Below are positions 34,712-45,659 of a stretch of DNA of 64,000 nt, piece after piece. Source of the DNA: Emydura subglobosa (lineage: Eukaryota > Chordata > Testudines > Chelidae); contig ML679970.1 of NCBI GenBank assembly GCA_007922225.1, positions 39,043,460 to 39,107,459 on the forward strand, in the 5' to 3' direction. Every line of letters begins with the position of its first letter. The first letter of the stretch is position 1. Position numbers and translations under genes: made by a program. The notes beneath the pieces are model-generated. The model saw only the letters and a program-made list of their open reading frames with translations, ran no database searches and was not told the origin of the DNA.

Positions 34712-35420
34712 TTCTCCCTGTTCAGTAACAATTCTTCAAGATGCGTATCCCTACTGGTGCTCCACTCTCAGTGCACTTGAGCGCTCTGTGCCTTCCAATG
34801 GAGATTTGTCATAGTCATGTCCATTTGCCCCATGCATGCATAGTATTCTGCCTCATGTTCAGGGCTGTTGCTATATAACACTGCGCAAGCTAACTGTCCT
34901 CAGTTTCTTCTCTACCACGAAGTCCCATGACAGGGAATTCTGAAGCAGAGGGCAAGGTAGTGGAGCACGCATAGGGGGCACACCTCAAAGAACTTAAGTT
35001 ACTGCACAGGGTGAGTAACCATTTCTTCTTCTTTGAGTATTGTCCCTATGGGTGCTCCACTGTAGATGACTACTAAGCAGTTCCCCTTTGAGGAGGAGGG
35101 GACTTCGGAATCTAGTCAAGTATTGAACTAAGCATAGATGAGCTGAACACAGTATTGGAAGAAGAGTCCCCAATCATTGCAGCGTTCAATGAATGTATGC
35201 TTAGAAGCCCAAGCTGCAGTTTTACATATTTCAATTACAGGAACATTCTTAAGAAAGGCTGTGGAACTGAAAATAGATCTCGTAAAGTTAGCTCATATGT
35301 CAGCAGGTGCCACGAGATTGATAGTTATTAATATAGTCAGTTATCCACCTAGACAGCCTCTGTTTGGAAACTCCAGCTCTGCTTTATGTATTTGTATAAA
35401 TTTGCGTAAATTTACATAAA
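34712..35420 (-). mobile_element. DIRS 3' end fragment with palindromic terminus
   Basis: Arms at about 34712-34770 (CTGTTCAGTAACAATTCTTC) and 34975-35030 (GAACTTAAGTTACTGCACAG, GGTGAGTAACC), then the internal arm copy TGTCCCTATGGGTGCTCCAC. A decayed recombinase C-terminus follows (about 35150-35330; GCCCAAGCTGCAGTTTTACA parallels the IC.AA.W block). It is of the same subfamily as 16445-16990 and lies directly against relic G. Confidence 0.68.
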
Positions 35421-36354
35421 ATTGCATTCTTCAGAAATAGAATGTAAAAAAAAGTGAACAGAAAAAAAAACCCTGAAAATTCAACAAAATGCCCTAGACA
35501 AGTTTTCCCCATAAAAAAAATAAAATTTATTTTTCACAACTGTTCATACTAATGATTGAAATCAGCACTGGTTAAAATCTTTGGTTAATCTCAAATAATT
35601 TCTTTTGAAAGATCCAGAAAGGTTAAGTGTTTACAAAAGTGTCTGCAAAACTTCAGCACAAAAGAAGGGTCTTTGGAAAAGAATCCCAATGTGAAAGTTA
35701 ATAATTATTTGAAATTGCTTTTGAAGTACTTACATATATATTGATGGTGAAATGCTTATTGAGGAATATTTTCAAGAACAACTAAAAGCTGCCTGTGCCA
35801 ATCTTTCCAATAACTGATAGCTATTGATGTTTACAGAACAAAACACATTCGGTGGTCAGTCAGAAAATTTTTGCAGGAACCCAAAATGGGATTCTACAGT
35901 TTTACAGATGTCTAAACACACACATAATCTATGTCGTTATGTTAAGTGTGGCTCAAGTGACTGATATGTACTGTCTTTGTTAATCCAGGATACAAGCCAT
36001 CAAATTAGGTTAACTGAGTATAAAGTCTATTTTCTTTATCCGCCTTTATTCCTGGAGAAGTTCCAGGAACAAAATAGAAATAAACTGGCAAATCCTAAGC
36101 AATGAAGATTTGTACTAGATTTGGGAACATAAAAGTCTGTAAGAACAAGTATCCAACATTCCTTTGTACAAAGATATTTAACTGGAGAAGCAATCATAAA
36201 TCAACTCCATGCAAAAAACAAAACTAAGCATAAAAAGACAGTGATCACATATGCAAAAGTGTGAAAAGAGTGAAAAATCTAATCAGCCTGTTGTGTGAGG
36301 AAACAGTAATTACAGAATCATAAAAATAAAGGGCTAATGAGGGGCTATCCCCTT
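35421..36354. other. AT-rich intron, no recognised element
   Basis: Poly-A-rich stretch around 35440-35525; otherwise nothing recognised. Confidence 0.4.
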
Positions 36355-37335
36355 ACATTAAAGCAGGGCCAGCTCTCGTGCTCCAGTCCAGCTGTACTCT
36401 AGTTTGGTGCGATGAGGAGAGTGGGGCTGCTCTGAGAGTTATAAATGAGAAACAGCCAGGCAAGGAAGAGCCCAGAATCCTCAGGCAAAAGATGACCTGA
36501 AGGAGAATTCAGGGATAAGAATCCTGAGTACACAGAGCTCAGAAGAAGAGCAGAGCTAGGTTCAGAGCTTAAGGAAGGGGATCCCTCTCAATGAGGGAGT
36601 GGTGAGAGTTGCCTGGTTGAACAGTGCAGCCAGATCAGGCTGGTGAAAGCAGAAGGAGGTCACCTACAAACTTCCCCAAAACAGACAACCACGGCCAGAG
36701 AGGGTTGGAGAGTGCTGAAGGATGTGAGCACCAGGAGATACCTGCTGGTTCTCTGAACTGGAGAACTAAAGCCAGAGAGCACTGAAGACTGGGGAAATGA
36801 TCTAAATTGTAAACCTCCTGGCAAAACCTGAACCATACATGGGGAAGGAAACAGGGAGTGGAAGCACCCAGCTAGAGGGGGTGGGGTCATGCATGGTAAG
36901 AGACACCAGAAACGTACCCCAGAGCTGGAGTGTGATGAAAGACATCAGAGCTGTATTTGGTGTGTTAATAGACTGTTGGACTTCGAGTGAACATACTGTT
37001 TGGACCATACTGGGGAAATCTATATTATAACTGTGGGAATTTTTGTAATAAATTAACCCTGCAAAGGACTATTCATAATCTGAAAGCCTGTATGTAGTTA
37101 CTGGCAATTCCAGAAGAAAGGGAAACTCCCCTCATGCTGCACACTGCCACAGGAGGGCCTCCCAGGAAGGGACTACCTTATTACAGTATGTTGCAGAATA
37201 CAGGCAGGCAATCATACTCCCTGAGAAGAGGGGAAGTGCATATGCCCAGAATAAGAAAACTGAGGCATGAAGCTGTTTGCAGGGCAACTCTGAGACCACA
37301 AGAGGGCACTCAGGAGGAGGCTATGCTATGACAAG
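36355..37335. repeat. Probable LTR (Ty3/gypsy-like), ends uncertain
   Basis: Purine-rich GC-moderate block ending in a U5-like sequence. It has GACTGTTGGACTTCGAGTG, TTTGTAATAAATTAACCCTG (a poly(A) signal AATAAA at about 37050), an AAACTGAGGC stretch, CCACAAGAGGGCACT and a terminal GCTATGACA near 37332. This order is typical of turtle gypsy LTRs that I recognise by texture. It is immediately followed by the CR1 at 37336. No matching target duplication was found. Confidence 0.45.
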
Positions 37336-38795
37336 CTGTAAGGAAGTTCAAGAGGGCATCCAGTCCATCCCCCCTAAACTAAGGCAGGACCAAGTATACT
37401 TAGACCTTCCTTGACAGGTGTTTGTCTAACCTATTCTTATAAACCTCCAAAGATGTGGAATTCCACAATCTCCCTAGGTAACTTCTTCCAGTACTTAGTT
37501 ATCCTTAGTTAGAAAGTTTTTCAAGATATCCAACCTCAATCTCCCTTGCAGCAAACTAAGCTGATTATGTCTTGTCCTGTCCTTGGTGGACATTGAGAAC
37601 ATTTGATACTATCCTCTTTATAACAGCCCGTGATGGGGTGTTCACTCCACACAGGATTAGAAAGGGTTAAAGTGGCCAGGTAGGCCAATTAACTGCCCTG
37701 GCTGCACCTGGAGGAAGAGCCAGGGAGAAGGGAGCTGATCAAAGAAAGCTCAGCTGGGTAGAAATAGACAAGCCCTAGAAAAGCCCAGGAACTGAGTGCA
37801 GAAGAGTATGCTGGGAAAGGCTGCAAGAAGGCAGGCAGCAGTCACTTCCTGGGAAAAGGGAGTTGGTTTGGAGCTGGTACTCTCAGAAAAGGGGGGAAAA
37901 CAAGGAAGAATAGTCCAGGGAAGGGACAGTGAAAGCTGAAAGGGTAGAGCCCAGAACTGCTGAGCTAAGAATCCCTGGACTGGAGCCCAGAGTAGAGGGT
38001 GGGCCCTGTTCCCCTACTGGCCCCTAGGGAAGCGGCATCTTCAGGGCAGCACAAGAGAACACTGCCTGGGACTGCTTCCATAGAAGAGCTTTGGGTAACC
38101 CCAGAAAGAGGAAACACGGATGGTGACTCAGCTGGAAGGCCAAGTCATGAAGAGGACGCTGTGGTTCCTGGAGTGAGGCGGGTCTGCAAGATAAGAGGAC
38201 GATGAAAGAAATATCACCTGAAGAGGGAACACCAACAGGCAGCGCTAACCCCGAGGACAGCCAGCAGGAGGCGGCACTGTGGTGAGTGGACCCCATGACA
38301 CAGCCTTTAACCTTCTCTTGTCTATACCAAACTTGCCCAATACCGTCCATCCATCCTCATAAGTCATGTTTTCTAAACTTATTTTTGTTGCTATCCTCTG
38401 GACATTTTGCCCACATTTTTCTTAAAAGTCTGGAGCCTAAAACTGGATACGGCACTCCAGCTAAGACCTCAGCAGTGCCAAGAAAAGTAGTATACTAACC
38501 TCTCATGCCTTATATATCACACTCCAGTTAATACATCTGAGAATGATATTTGCCTTTTTCGTCAGAGCATCACATTGTTGACCCATTTAATTTGTGACCC
38601 ACTGTTACCCACAGATTGGCTGGGCAGCAGTAGAGCAGAAAACAGTTATTCCCATTTTTGTATTTGTGTATATGATTTTTTTCCTTCTTAAGTATAATAT
38701 TTTACATTGTTTTTACTGAAATTCATCTTAATGACAGAAGATTACATCTACCCCCAATATTGAAAGTCTTCAAATGATATTTGAACCTGAGTATG
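37336..38795 (-). mobile_element. CR1 LINE 3' region, split by a solo LTR
   Basis: Antisense CR1 3' UTR and end of ORF2. Left of the insert: AGGCAGGACCAAGTATACTT, ACAGGTGTTTGTCTAACC, ATTCCACAATCTCCCTAGG, GAAAGTTTTTCAAGATATCC, CTCTTTATAACAGCC. Right of it (38301-38790): AGTCATGTTTTCTAAAC, GTTGCTATCCTCTGGACAT, CTGGATACGGCACTCCAGCT, GAATGATATTTGCCTTTTTC and onward. The two halves are colinear with one CR1. Confidence 0.88.
37629..38300. mobile_element. Solo LTR inserted in CR1, 5-bp target duplication
   Basis: 672 bp. It begins CGTGATGGGGT (the usual TG start changed by one transition) and ends ACCCCATGACA; these are inverted repeats of each other except for two bases. It is flanked by CAGCC at 37624-37628 and again at 38301-38305, a 5-bp target duplication. 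No coding sequence lies between, so this is a solo LTR left by recombination between two LTRs. The interior is purine-rich. It is probably Ty3/gypsy. Confidence 0.85.
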
Positions 38796-38799
38796 TCAC

Positions 38800-39370
38800 T
38801 TGGAGGTCTGACTATACCAACAGCTGCATTTAAGATCAAGGGGCAGCAGAGGTCAAGAAGGTATTTTATCATCTAAGCCTGGCCAGAAGGGAACAGCTTT
38901 ATCTTTCTGATGTAGCCCTTGCTATTATCATTCACGCCTGTGTTACTTCAAGGTTAGTCTACTGTAATGTCCCCTACATTGGCTATGATTCTTTAAATCA
39001 GTTTGGAAGACTGAACTGGTACAGGAGGAGGCTGTGCAACTGGTAAGCATCTTACAGAGAGCACAACATCTATGCTTAGGTACCTGCACTAGTTACTAAT
39101 GAACTTCTGGATAAATTTTAAAGGTCTAGGTTTTAACCTAAAAAGCCCTAATGGCCTAGATTCAGTCTACCTGAGACACCACTTCTCTTCCTACATAGAC
39201 AGTTGTGAGCAACAGATGTGCTGACACTACATCCTCCTTGACATAACAAATAGGGGACAGCTGACAGGATTCTAGAATTCCCACCCCTCTGTGGTACAAA
39301 ATAGATTACACTAGTCAACTTTCAAGACATGTTGCAAAAGAACCCATTTGTTTCACCTGGCCTTTGAAGA
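38800..39370 (+). mobile_element. LINE relic, RT C-terminus (L2/CR1 type)
   Basis: Plus strand. About 38910-39000 reads DVALAIIIHACVTSRLVYCNVPY-like sequence, the conserved L2/CR1 post-palm segment. It is followed by remnants of the QLVQ.A.R and HWLPV blocks (39010-39110), a KALNGL-like block (39140) and a TFKT.LK.HLF.LAF-like C-terminus (39310-39370). Multiple frameshifts. The exact clade is uncertain. Confidence 0.6.
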
Positions 39371-39439
39371 GAGGTATTGGAATTGGAGTATTAGCTTTTA
39401 ATTACAAGCCACTGCTTGTCTGAAGTGTTGTTAGTCCCA

Positions 39440-39560
39440 GGATATTAGAGACAAGGTGGATGAAGTTATATCTTTTATTGGATCAACTTCTGTTAGTGAA
39501 AGAGACAAGCTTTCAAGCTACTGGGAAGGTATCAAGTTTCTTCTTCAGGTCTGGGAAAGG
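39440..39560. repeat. hAT-type MITE fragment
   Basis: AAGGTGGATGAAGTTATATC, TTTTATTGGATCAACTTCTG, GAGACAAGCTTTCAAGCTA and TTCTTCAGGTCTGGGAAAGG form a block that I recognise as a high-copy fold-back MITE of turtles and crocodilians. Only one arm and part of the loop remain. Confidence 0.65.
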
Positions 39561-39593
39561 TGTCCTTTCCTTTATCTGCCAGGAGTTTTATTT

Positions 39594-41160
39594 TCTCAAG
39601 GCATGTCTACATTATAAAGTTAAGTCAACATCTAACCCCACGCAGTAATTAAGTCGATCGGTCGGGTCCTCACCACGCTCATTGCTTTGGTGGCATGTGT
39701 CCTCACTAGCTGCGCTTGCATCCATGCACATAGCAGTGCACTGTGGGTAGCTATCCCACAGTTCTGCTAGCACAGGGGATTTTCAGAAGGGCTTGCAATG
39801 ACTCATGGGACCACAAGATTCTCGCACGGGCGATGGGAACATAGCTTTGACCTCCCATGATGCAGTTTCCTCCCCTGCCAACCCTGATATCAATGACAAA
39901 CAAACCAACAGTTTTAAACACCTTTTTTCAAGAGGAAGCCTGGCTTAGCCACACGTATGCCATAGCCTGAGAAGCATGGAGCCCGTTCAGCTGTGCACTC
40001 TTGTTGTGAGCATTAAAAATACCTCATGACTTATTCTGCAGTATTTGCAGAGCGGATACAGGACCTGCCATACAGAACATGGTGATGTCAATCAAGCAGC
40101 TCTCCTTTAAGCCATAGAATGAAACAATACCTGGTTGCTGCTGGCAGTCGCCCAGCAGCTGAACACAGTGCAGCACCATTTCTGGTGGGATTGCAACATT
40201 ATGCAGCTATGGGATGATGAGTAGTGGCTGCAGAACTTTCAAATGCAGAAGGCCACTTTCCAGGAACTTTGTGCAGAGCTCTCCCCAGTCCTGAAGCAAA
40301 GTGAGACTAGAATGAGGGCTGCTCTTACAGTGGAGAAGCAGGTGGCAATCGCTGTGTGGAAGCTTGAAACACCAGGCTGCTACCAGTCAATGGGGAATCA
40401 ATTCGGAGTTGGTAATTCCATTGTGGGAGCTGTTGTGATCCAAGTGGACATGGCCATGAACTGACTTCTGCTAAGAAGGGTAGTGACTTTGGGCAACGTG
40501 CAGGACATAGTGGATGGTTTTGCTTCTATGGGGTTTTCCTAACTGTGGTGGGGCAATGATGGAAAGCATATCCCTAACTTGACACCAGACCACCTTGCAA
40601 AAGAGCACATAAACTGAAAAGGATACTTTTCAATGATGCTGCAAATGCTGGTGAATCACAGGGAGAGTTTCACCAACATCAATGTGGGATGGTCTGGACA
40701 GGTACATGACATCTTTAGGAACTCAGGTCTGTTCAGAAAGCTGCAATCAGGAACTTTATTTGCAGATCGCAAAATAACTATTGATAATGTTGACATGCCA
40801 ATAGTGATCCTGGGAAAAACAGCATACCCCTTGCTCACATTGCTTGTAAAGCCACATACCAGCCAGCTAGACAACAGTAAGGAGTGGTTCAACAACACAC
40901 TGAGCAAGTATAGAATGGTGGTGGAATGTGCCTTTGGACATTTAAAGGGTCGCTGGTGCAGTTTGCTTACTGGGTTAGAGCTCAGCGAAAGCAACATCCC
41001 CATTGTTATTGCTGCCTGCTGTGTACTCCGTAATTTCTGTGAGGCAAAGAGAGAGAAGTTTCTGCAGACTTTTAAAGAGTGGCACAAACTAATCCCATGG
41101 GATCCTTCTCAAAACCATTACCAAAGAAAAAACAAAGAAAGTAGGTTCACTGCATAATAA
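39594..41160 (+). mobile_element. PIF/Harbinger transposon relic with transposase
   Basis: The left end carries AAGGCATGTCTACATTATAA, a Harbinger-type terminus. On the plus strand 40243-40464 reads MQKATFQELCAELSPVLKQS, and then MRAALTVEKQVAIAVWKLET followed by QFGVGNSIVGAVV, the helix-turn-helix N-terminal part. 40633-41157 (174 codons open) reads NINVGWSGQVHDIFRNSGLF, with the second catalytic Asp, then VKPHTSQL and KYRMVVECAFGHLKGRW with the catalytic Glu. GKTAYPLL stands where GDPAYPLL is usual. The first Asp region lies in the frameshifted gap between the two open frames. The full length of such a transposase would be about 350-400 residues. The right terminus was not found. Confidence 0.85.
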
Positions 41161-42569
41161 CATTCTAAAGTGTACTTAGCATAGCTGACTTCTTGTCTGA
41201 AGTTTCTCTTTTCTGTATGACATGTGCTCTTTAAATATTGTGCCCCTTTTTCCTAGCAAGTCTTGTCAATCTCTGATTACAATCAAGGCTGTGTTGAGGC
41301 CATATTTGTGAGCCTCTCCTAGTGCTGCAAGAGAGGCTGACTGGAATCATTAAGAACCAGCTTGAGCCCTCGTTACTTAAAGAAGAGTGAAGTTCCAGTC
41401 CACCTTGCTTCTGGAATCCCAAGCCTGTGCCCTAAACATGGAGTCACAGCAATATGCGCTTCTTTATGAACTCCAACCTGCTTCTCCCACTCAGCGACTG
41501 TGTCTTCCTGTTCACAGATATTTTTGGGTGCCAAACCTGAAATGGGGTAGTGCTGACTGAGTAAGGATCCCCTTGCAAGCCTTAAAGAGACATTACATTG
41601 CTACATAAAAACAGATCTAAACTGAGGCATGGGCTGTATAGAATTTTCCATAGGAAAAAAACTCAGAGCTTGTAGATAGTGTAATCAAATTTGCTGTGAT
41701 ATCATTAAAAAAAGTTATTTAAAAGGTTCTCTGTTTCCTATTTTTCATAAAACCAGGAAGGTTAGCATACAAGCTTAATTAATAGAAAATCCAAAGTGTA
41801 TCTCACTAAACACTTCAGTAAAAATTATAAGAGATCATAACATCACTATTAATGTCTTTAAGCCAGACTCTTGAATCTATCAGTTAAGATATCATTAAAA
41901 TAGTCAGACGTCTGAATTCCTTTCTAGTCCATTCATTAAATTACATTTTCAAAATTAGGCATGTGCAGTTGAGTGCAAATCATATATCCATACGTTCACA
42001 TGACTAGCTAGACAATTAACTAGCTATTATGCATGCATGAAAATACCAGATTTTTTGCATTCTTCTGTTAGCCGTCTGTACATGCTTAATTTTTAAAACC
42101 TGCCCCTTTCTGTATGAGTTACCTGGCATGGGGTTTTTTTTCCTCTTTAGTATTTTTCCTCTGATTGCTCCCACTTCTACACAGAGGATATTTTTATTTT
42201 ATTTTTGCAAATTTAGTTGCACAGAACAAAGACTACTACAGACAGGTACCATCCTTAACATATGCCATCTCTGGAAAAATCCCAGGGAACAACTTTTTCT
42301 TTTAAGTCCATAGAGTTAATGGCCTAATAACCTTATATGGCACGTTTGTAGTATTCAAGAATCTGGTCTACAAAGATGTGCACTGGAACCATTCACAAAA
42401 TTATAAATATATACATTATTTTGTCATACCAGAAAACTAAGATTTACCTCAGACATCTGACAAGAATATTTTATTAGTGTTGCAAAGTCAGTTTCCAGAA
42501 CGGCCAATTTTTGTCATTGATAACTGCTGTGTCCTCTCTCATTTGATTCACATAGATTGTTCCCCCAGG
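41161..42569. other. AT-rich intron, no recognised element
   Basis: No gene or recognisable repeat. Short open frames only. Confidence 0.4.
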
Positions 42570-43250
42570 TGAGAAAAAAAAAATGTATGCAGCCTTTGTC
42601 AACCTGAAATCAGCTTTTGAGTCTACTGACAGAAGGTCATCACTGGGAGAAACTTGCAAGGGCTGGCATAGACCCTGGGCTTCTTTATCTTGAAAGCCCT
42701 TCTTAGACAAGCAGTGGCCAAGATTAGGATTGAGTGGCAAGATGTGCTAATTTACCCTATAACCCTCATAAATGGTAGCTTCTTGGAGCCTTTCCTTCTT
42801 AATTTTTATATTAATGAGATTATGACAGCTTTAGGAGTAGTGTAATATTTCCCTCCCAAAATTCTGAACCAATTTGTGTTGGTCCTTCTTTATGCAGACA
42901 ACATCCTTCTGTGGGCCCAAATTCCCCTGGACTTAGAGCATATTTTAAAGGACATTAACTCTTTCTGCAAGCAAAAGAACCTGCCCATAAACTATCAGAA
43001 AACTAAAGCAACTGACTCTGGCCACAGACCAAGGCTGTATAAATGGATGATTGATGGCCATTATATTGAACAGGTCAGGCTTCTCCCCTATTCAAATATC
43101 TGTTTTACTCATAATTGCCAAGAAGATAAACATATAGAGAAGATAAAGAAGAAAGTCTGAGGTTCTATGCAAGCAGTGATGCACTCACTCACATTCACGA
43201 GAGCATTCCAGCTTAAAGTTTAAGGCTAAAGTCTGTGCCCAAATACTGTA
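42570..43250 (+). mobile_element. Non-LTR retrotransposon RT relic
   Basis: Plus strand. About 42583-42630 reads MYAAFVNLKSAFESTDR, RT motif A with Asp altered to Glu. About 42712-42835 gives an RIEWQDVLIYPITLINGS stretch and FLLNFYINEIM (motif B region). 42876-43160 reads LLYADNILLWAQIPLDLEHI, motif C with YADD changed to YADN, then FCKQKNLPINYQKTKA and the downstream IDGHYIEQV and HIEKIKKK blocks. Motifs are in order but in two or three frames, and catalytic residues are mutated. I cannot assign the clade firmly. Confidence 0.72.
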
Positions 43251-45570
43251 AAATGCAGATATTTGGGGCTGGAAGAATTGAAGCGAATTACAAAGTGTAT
43301 AAAATAAACTTTTATGGAGAACGCTCAGCCTTCAAAATTACATCCCAACTGCTTTACTCAGGGCAGAGATCAGGGAATGTACTATTTACACAAAAGCCGA
43401 ATGCCTTAATATTAATTATTGTCTCTGTATTCAGCATATGAATTGACATATTCCACAGTTATGTCTGAAGGAAAAGCTCAGAAAGATATATACACTGATG
43501 CTCCCTTGGCTTTTGCAAGTTCACTGTTTCCTCCACTTTTTGGGCTTTTTGGAATTTGCCTTGGTTAGCACTGTAGGCAAAAGTGAGAAAACCTTAAATA
43601 AGCTCAGAGCAGAGGATAACTGTAACTACTAGATGTGGCAGTTAAGACAAATGTTTCCTGGCTTTCTAACAAAGAATATCTACAGTTATGAGAAATATTG
43701 AAGTATTTTAAACAACAGTATGTTAAGGAGGGTCTTTAGAGGTCTCTGTTTCAAACTACCCAAAAAGCCTATTTGGAGGGAAGAGAGCTATGCTGCTTTT
43801 GAGACACCATCATTTTTGGCCACGTAGGTGTGTCCAGGCTGAAAACTTACCACACTATTTATTGTCTGTACTACCACGCATGAAATAAATGATTATTTCC
43901 ATTTTTGGCCTAGATACCTTTTACCATATCATCTTCACAATCAGAATACTTGTTTTGCAGTCTACACGTTTCAGTTATACAGGCTAGTGCCTTATTTGCC
44001 TGGTTGGCCATAATCATAAGAAAAAAATATGTTAAAGAGGCCACTTTTGACCAAAATGAAATATTATACTTCTAATTTTTTAAATCTTATTTTCATGTGT
44101 TTTAGGAGTGACGATTTTAAAGGTATAATTGATTTGGGGGAAGGGTAAATCTTTTGTTTTTAAAATTTTATCTGCTTTTTTGGAATTGTCGATTTAAAAT
44201 TTGAATTTACTGTAATAATTCACAGTGGTCTGCGGGCTAAGATAAACTATGTTAAACTACTGCTTGAGTAAATTTTGGAATACTGCAATCCATGTTTTAA
44301 AAAAAAAATCCTAATTTTTCTTTGGTGTTACGTAACATTCATGAATTACAAGATTGACTATTCATGGATGAAAGATCACAGCTAACAATTACAAAACTCC
44401 CTGCCTTCAAAGAAAGTTAGCAGAGTGACAAGTTAGGACCATTCTGGCACATCTCTAGAAAAAGGCATAAATCAACTTTATCATTGAAGAGAGAGCCAGC
44501 AGAGAAACAACACTGAAAGGAAGAGGGGAAAGCAACAACAGCAACAGAGATTTTGGTTGTGTATGGGGAAAAGAGAACTCAGGTGGTGAAAAGCAGAGAA
44601 TGGTTGCTGTAGCATCATCTGTGCTGGGGATTGAGGGAGGAAGGTAATAAGTACGTACAGAGACACAACGAGACTCTGTGCATCATGGATCTGCAATTCA
44701 GATTCATAACCAGGGATCCAGGATTTGGATTAATTTTTAAAGACATTTTTGGATTAAGGATCTATGATTCTGTCTCAGAGGCTTTAATGAAACATGTGCT
44801 ATCTCTCATGTTTTATGCTATCAAAAATATGCCTCAATGGTATTACAAACAAATAATTTACAGTCACTTGCTTTTTCTGTACAGTAGAAGACACATCCTT
44901 TATACTTGTGGTTGGTAGCACTGACTTCAGTTGGATAATTAACATGAGTAAGGCAGCAGGATTGGATCCTCTATGTATATATTCAGAGACAGAGAACAGC
45001 TGCTGTTGCTGCAATGTACTTGAAATGGCATTTAGTTTTAAGTGTAAAAAGAAGGTAAAGAAGGTTAAGTGTAAAACACTCTTACATGAATCAATCACTT
45101 CAACAAACTATTCTTTTTCAGTCTTGATCCCAACCCAGTTACTAGTACATTTCATTAAAAATATTTTCAAACATTTATTGAAAATAAATAACATTGGTAA
45201 GCTCAATTTAATAGCCAGGGGACAAAAAACCTACAAAATATGATTGAAATCTAGATATCTGTTCAAAAGCAGCATAATGAAAATTCACTGCTAGATACAA
45301 TGACCATAATTAGGCCAGGGTTCAAACATTTTCTGGACAGATGGTTTACTTAAACATACTGACCTCCTATCAGACTGGATTATTGCCAGTAATGCTCTAG
45401 TCTTTCCTAGGGAAAGTGGGTCAAATGAGGTTTTATCAGAGTATTTTGATGATGTGACGCATCATGGTACCAAAATGATTTATTAAAATCAACTGTAAAA
45501 TTTTTTTTATATATTTTCAGTGAAAATAAGATTTATCTTTGGGAACACATCCACACTTCAATCAATCATA
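43251..45570. other. Intron next to exon 45576, no recognised element
   Basis: AT-rich. Open frames at 44631-45243 have no recognisable domain. Nothing else seen. Confidence 0.4.
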
Positions 45571-45575
45571 CTAAC

Positions 45576-45659
45576 CTTCACATTTTTCCAGGATCTGGAC
45601 AGTTTCTCCTAGTTCCAAAACTAAGCCTTGTGGTATAGATCCTCGAAAGCTGCATATCA
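45576..45659 (-). CDS. DOCK3: DOCK3 coding exon, first half of SH3 domain
   Basis: Internal protein-coding exon of 84 nt, read on the minus strand. It follows a polypyrimidine tract ending in AG (plus positions 45660-45661) and is followed by a donor beginning GTTAG (45571-45575). The frame starts with the last two bases of a split Val codon and ends with the first base of a Gly codon; between lie 27 codons reading ICSFRGSIPQGLV, then an LGETVQILEKCE segment. This is the N-terminal SH3 domain that in DOCK-family Rho/Rac GEFs binds ELMO and restrains the catalytic DHR2 domain. The residues match my memory of DOCK3 better than DOCK4 (ICSFRGS rather than IASFRGT; KCEG rather than KCDG) and clearly better than DOCK1, 2 or 5. 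It joins in phase to the exon at 25888-25928. From the DOCK1 layout this is probably the second coding exon; the ATG exon was not found and presumably lies beyond 64000. Confidence 0.9.

Larger units (their letters stand above)
25929..45575 (-). other. DOCK3: DOCK3 intron between the two SH3 exons
   Basis: This 19.6-kb interval is bounded by a GT donor at its high-coordinate end and an AG acceptor at its low end, both read on the minus strand. Its content is listed separately: two Harbinger relics, an hAT transposase relic and tail repeat, DIRS debris, a CR1 split by a solo LTR, an LTR-like block and two LINE relics. No further exon was recognised in it. Alternative exons cannot be excluded by eye. 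Confidence 0.85.
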
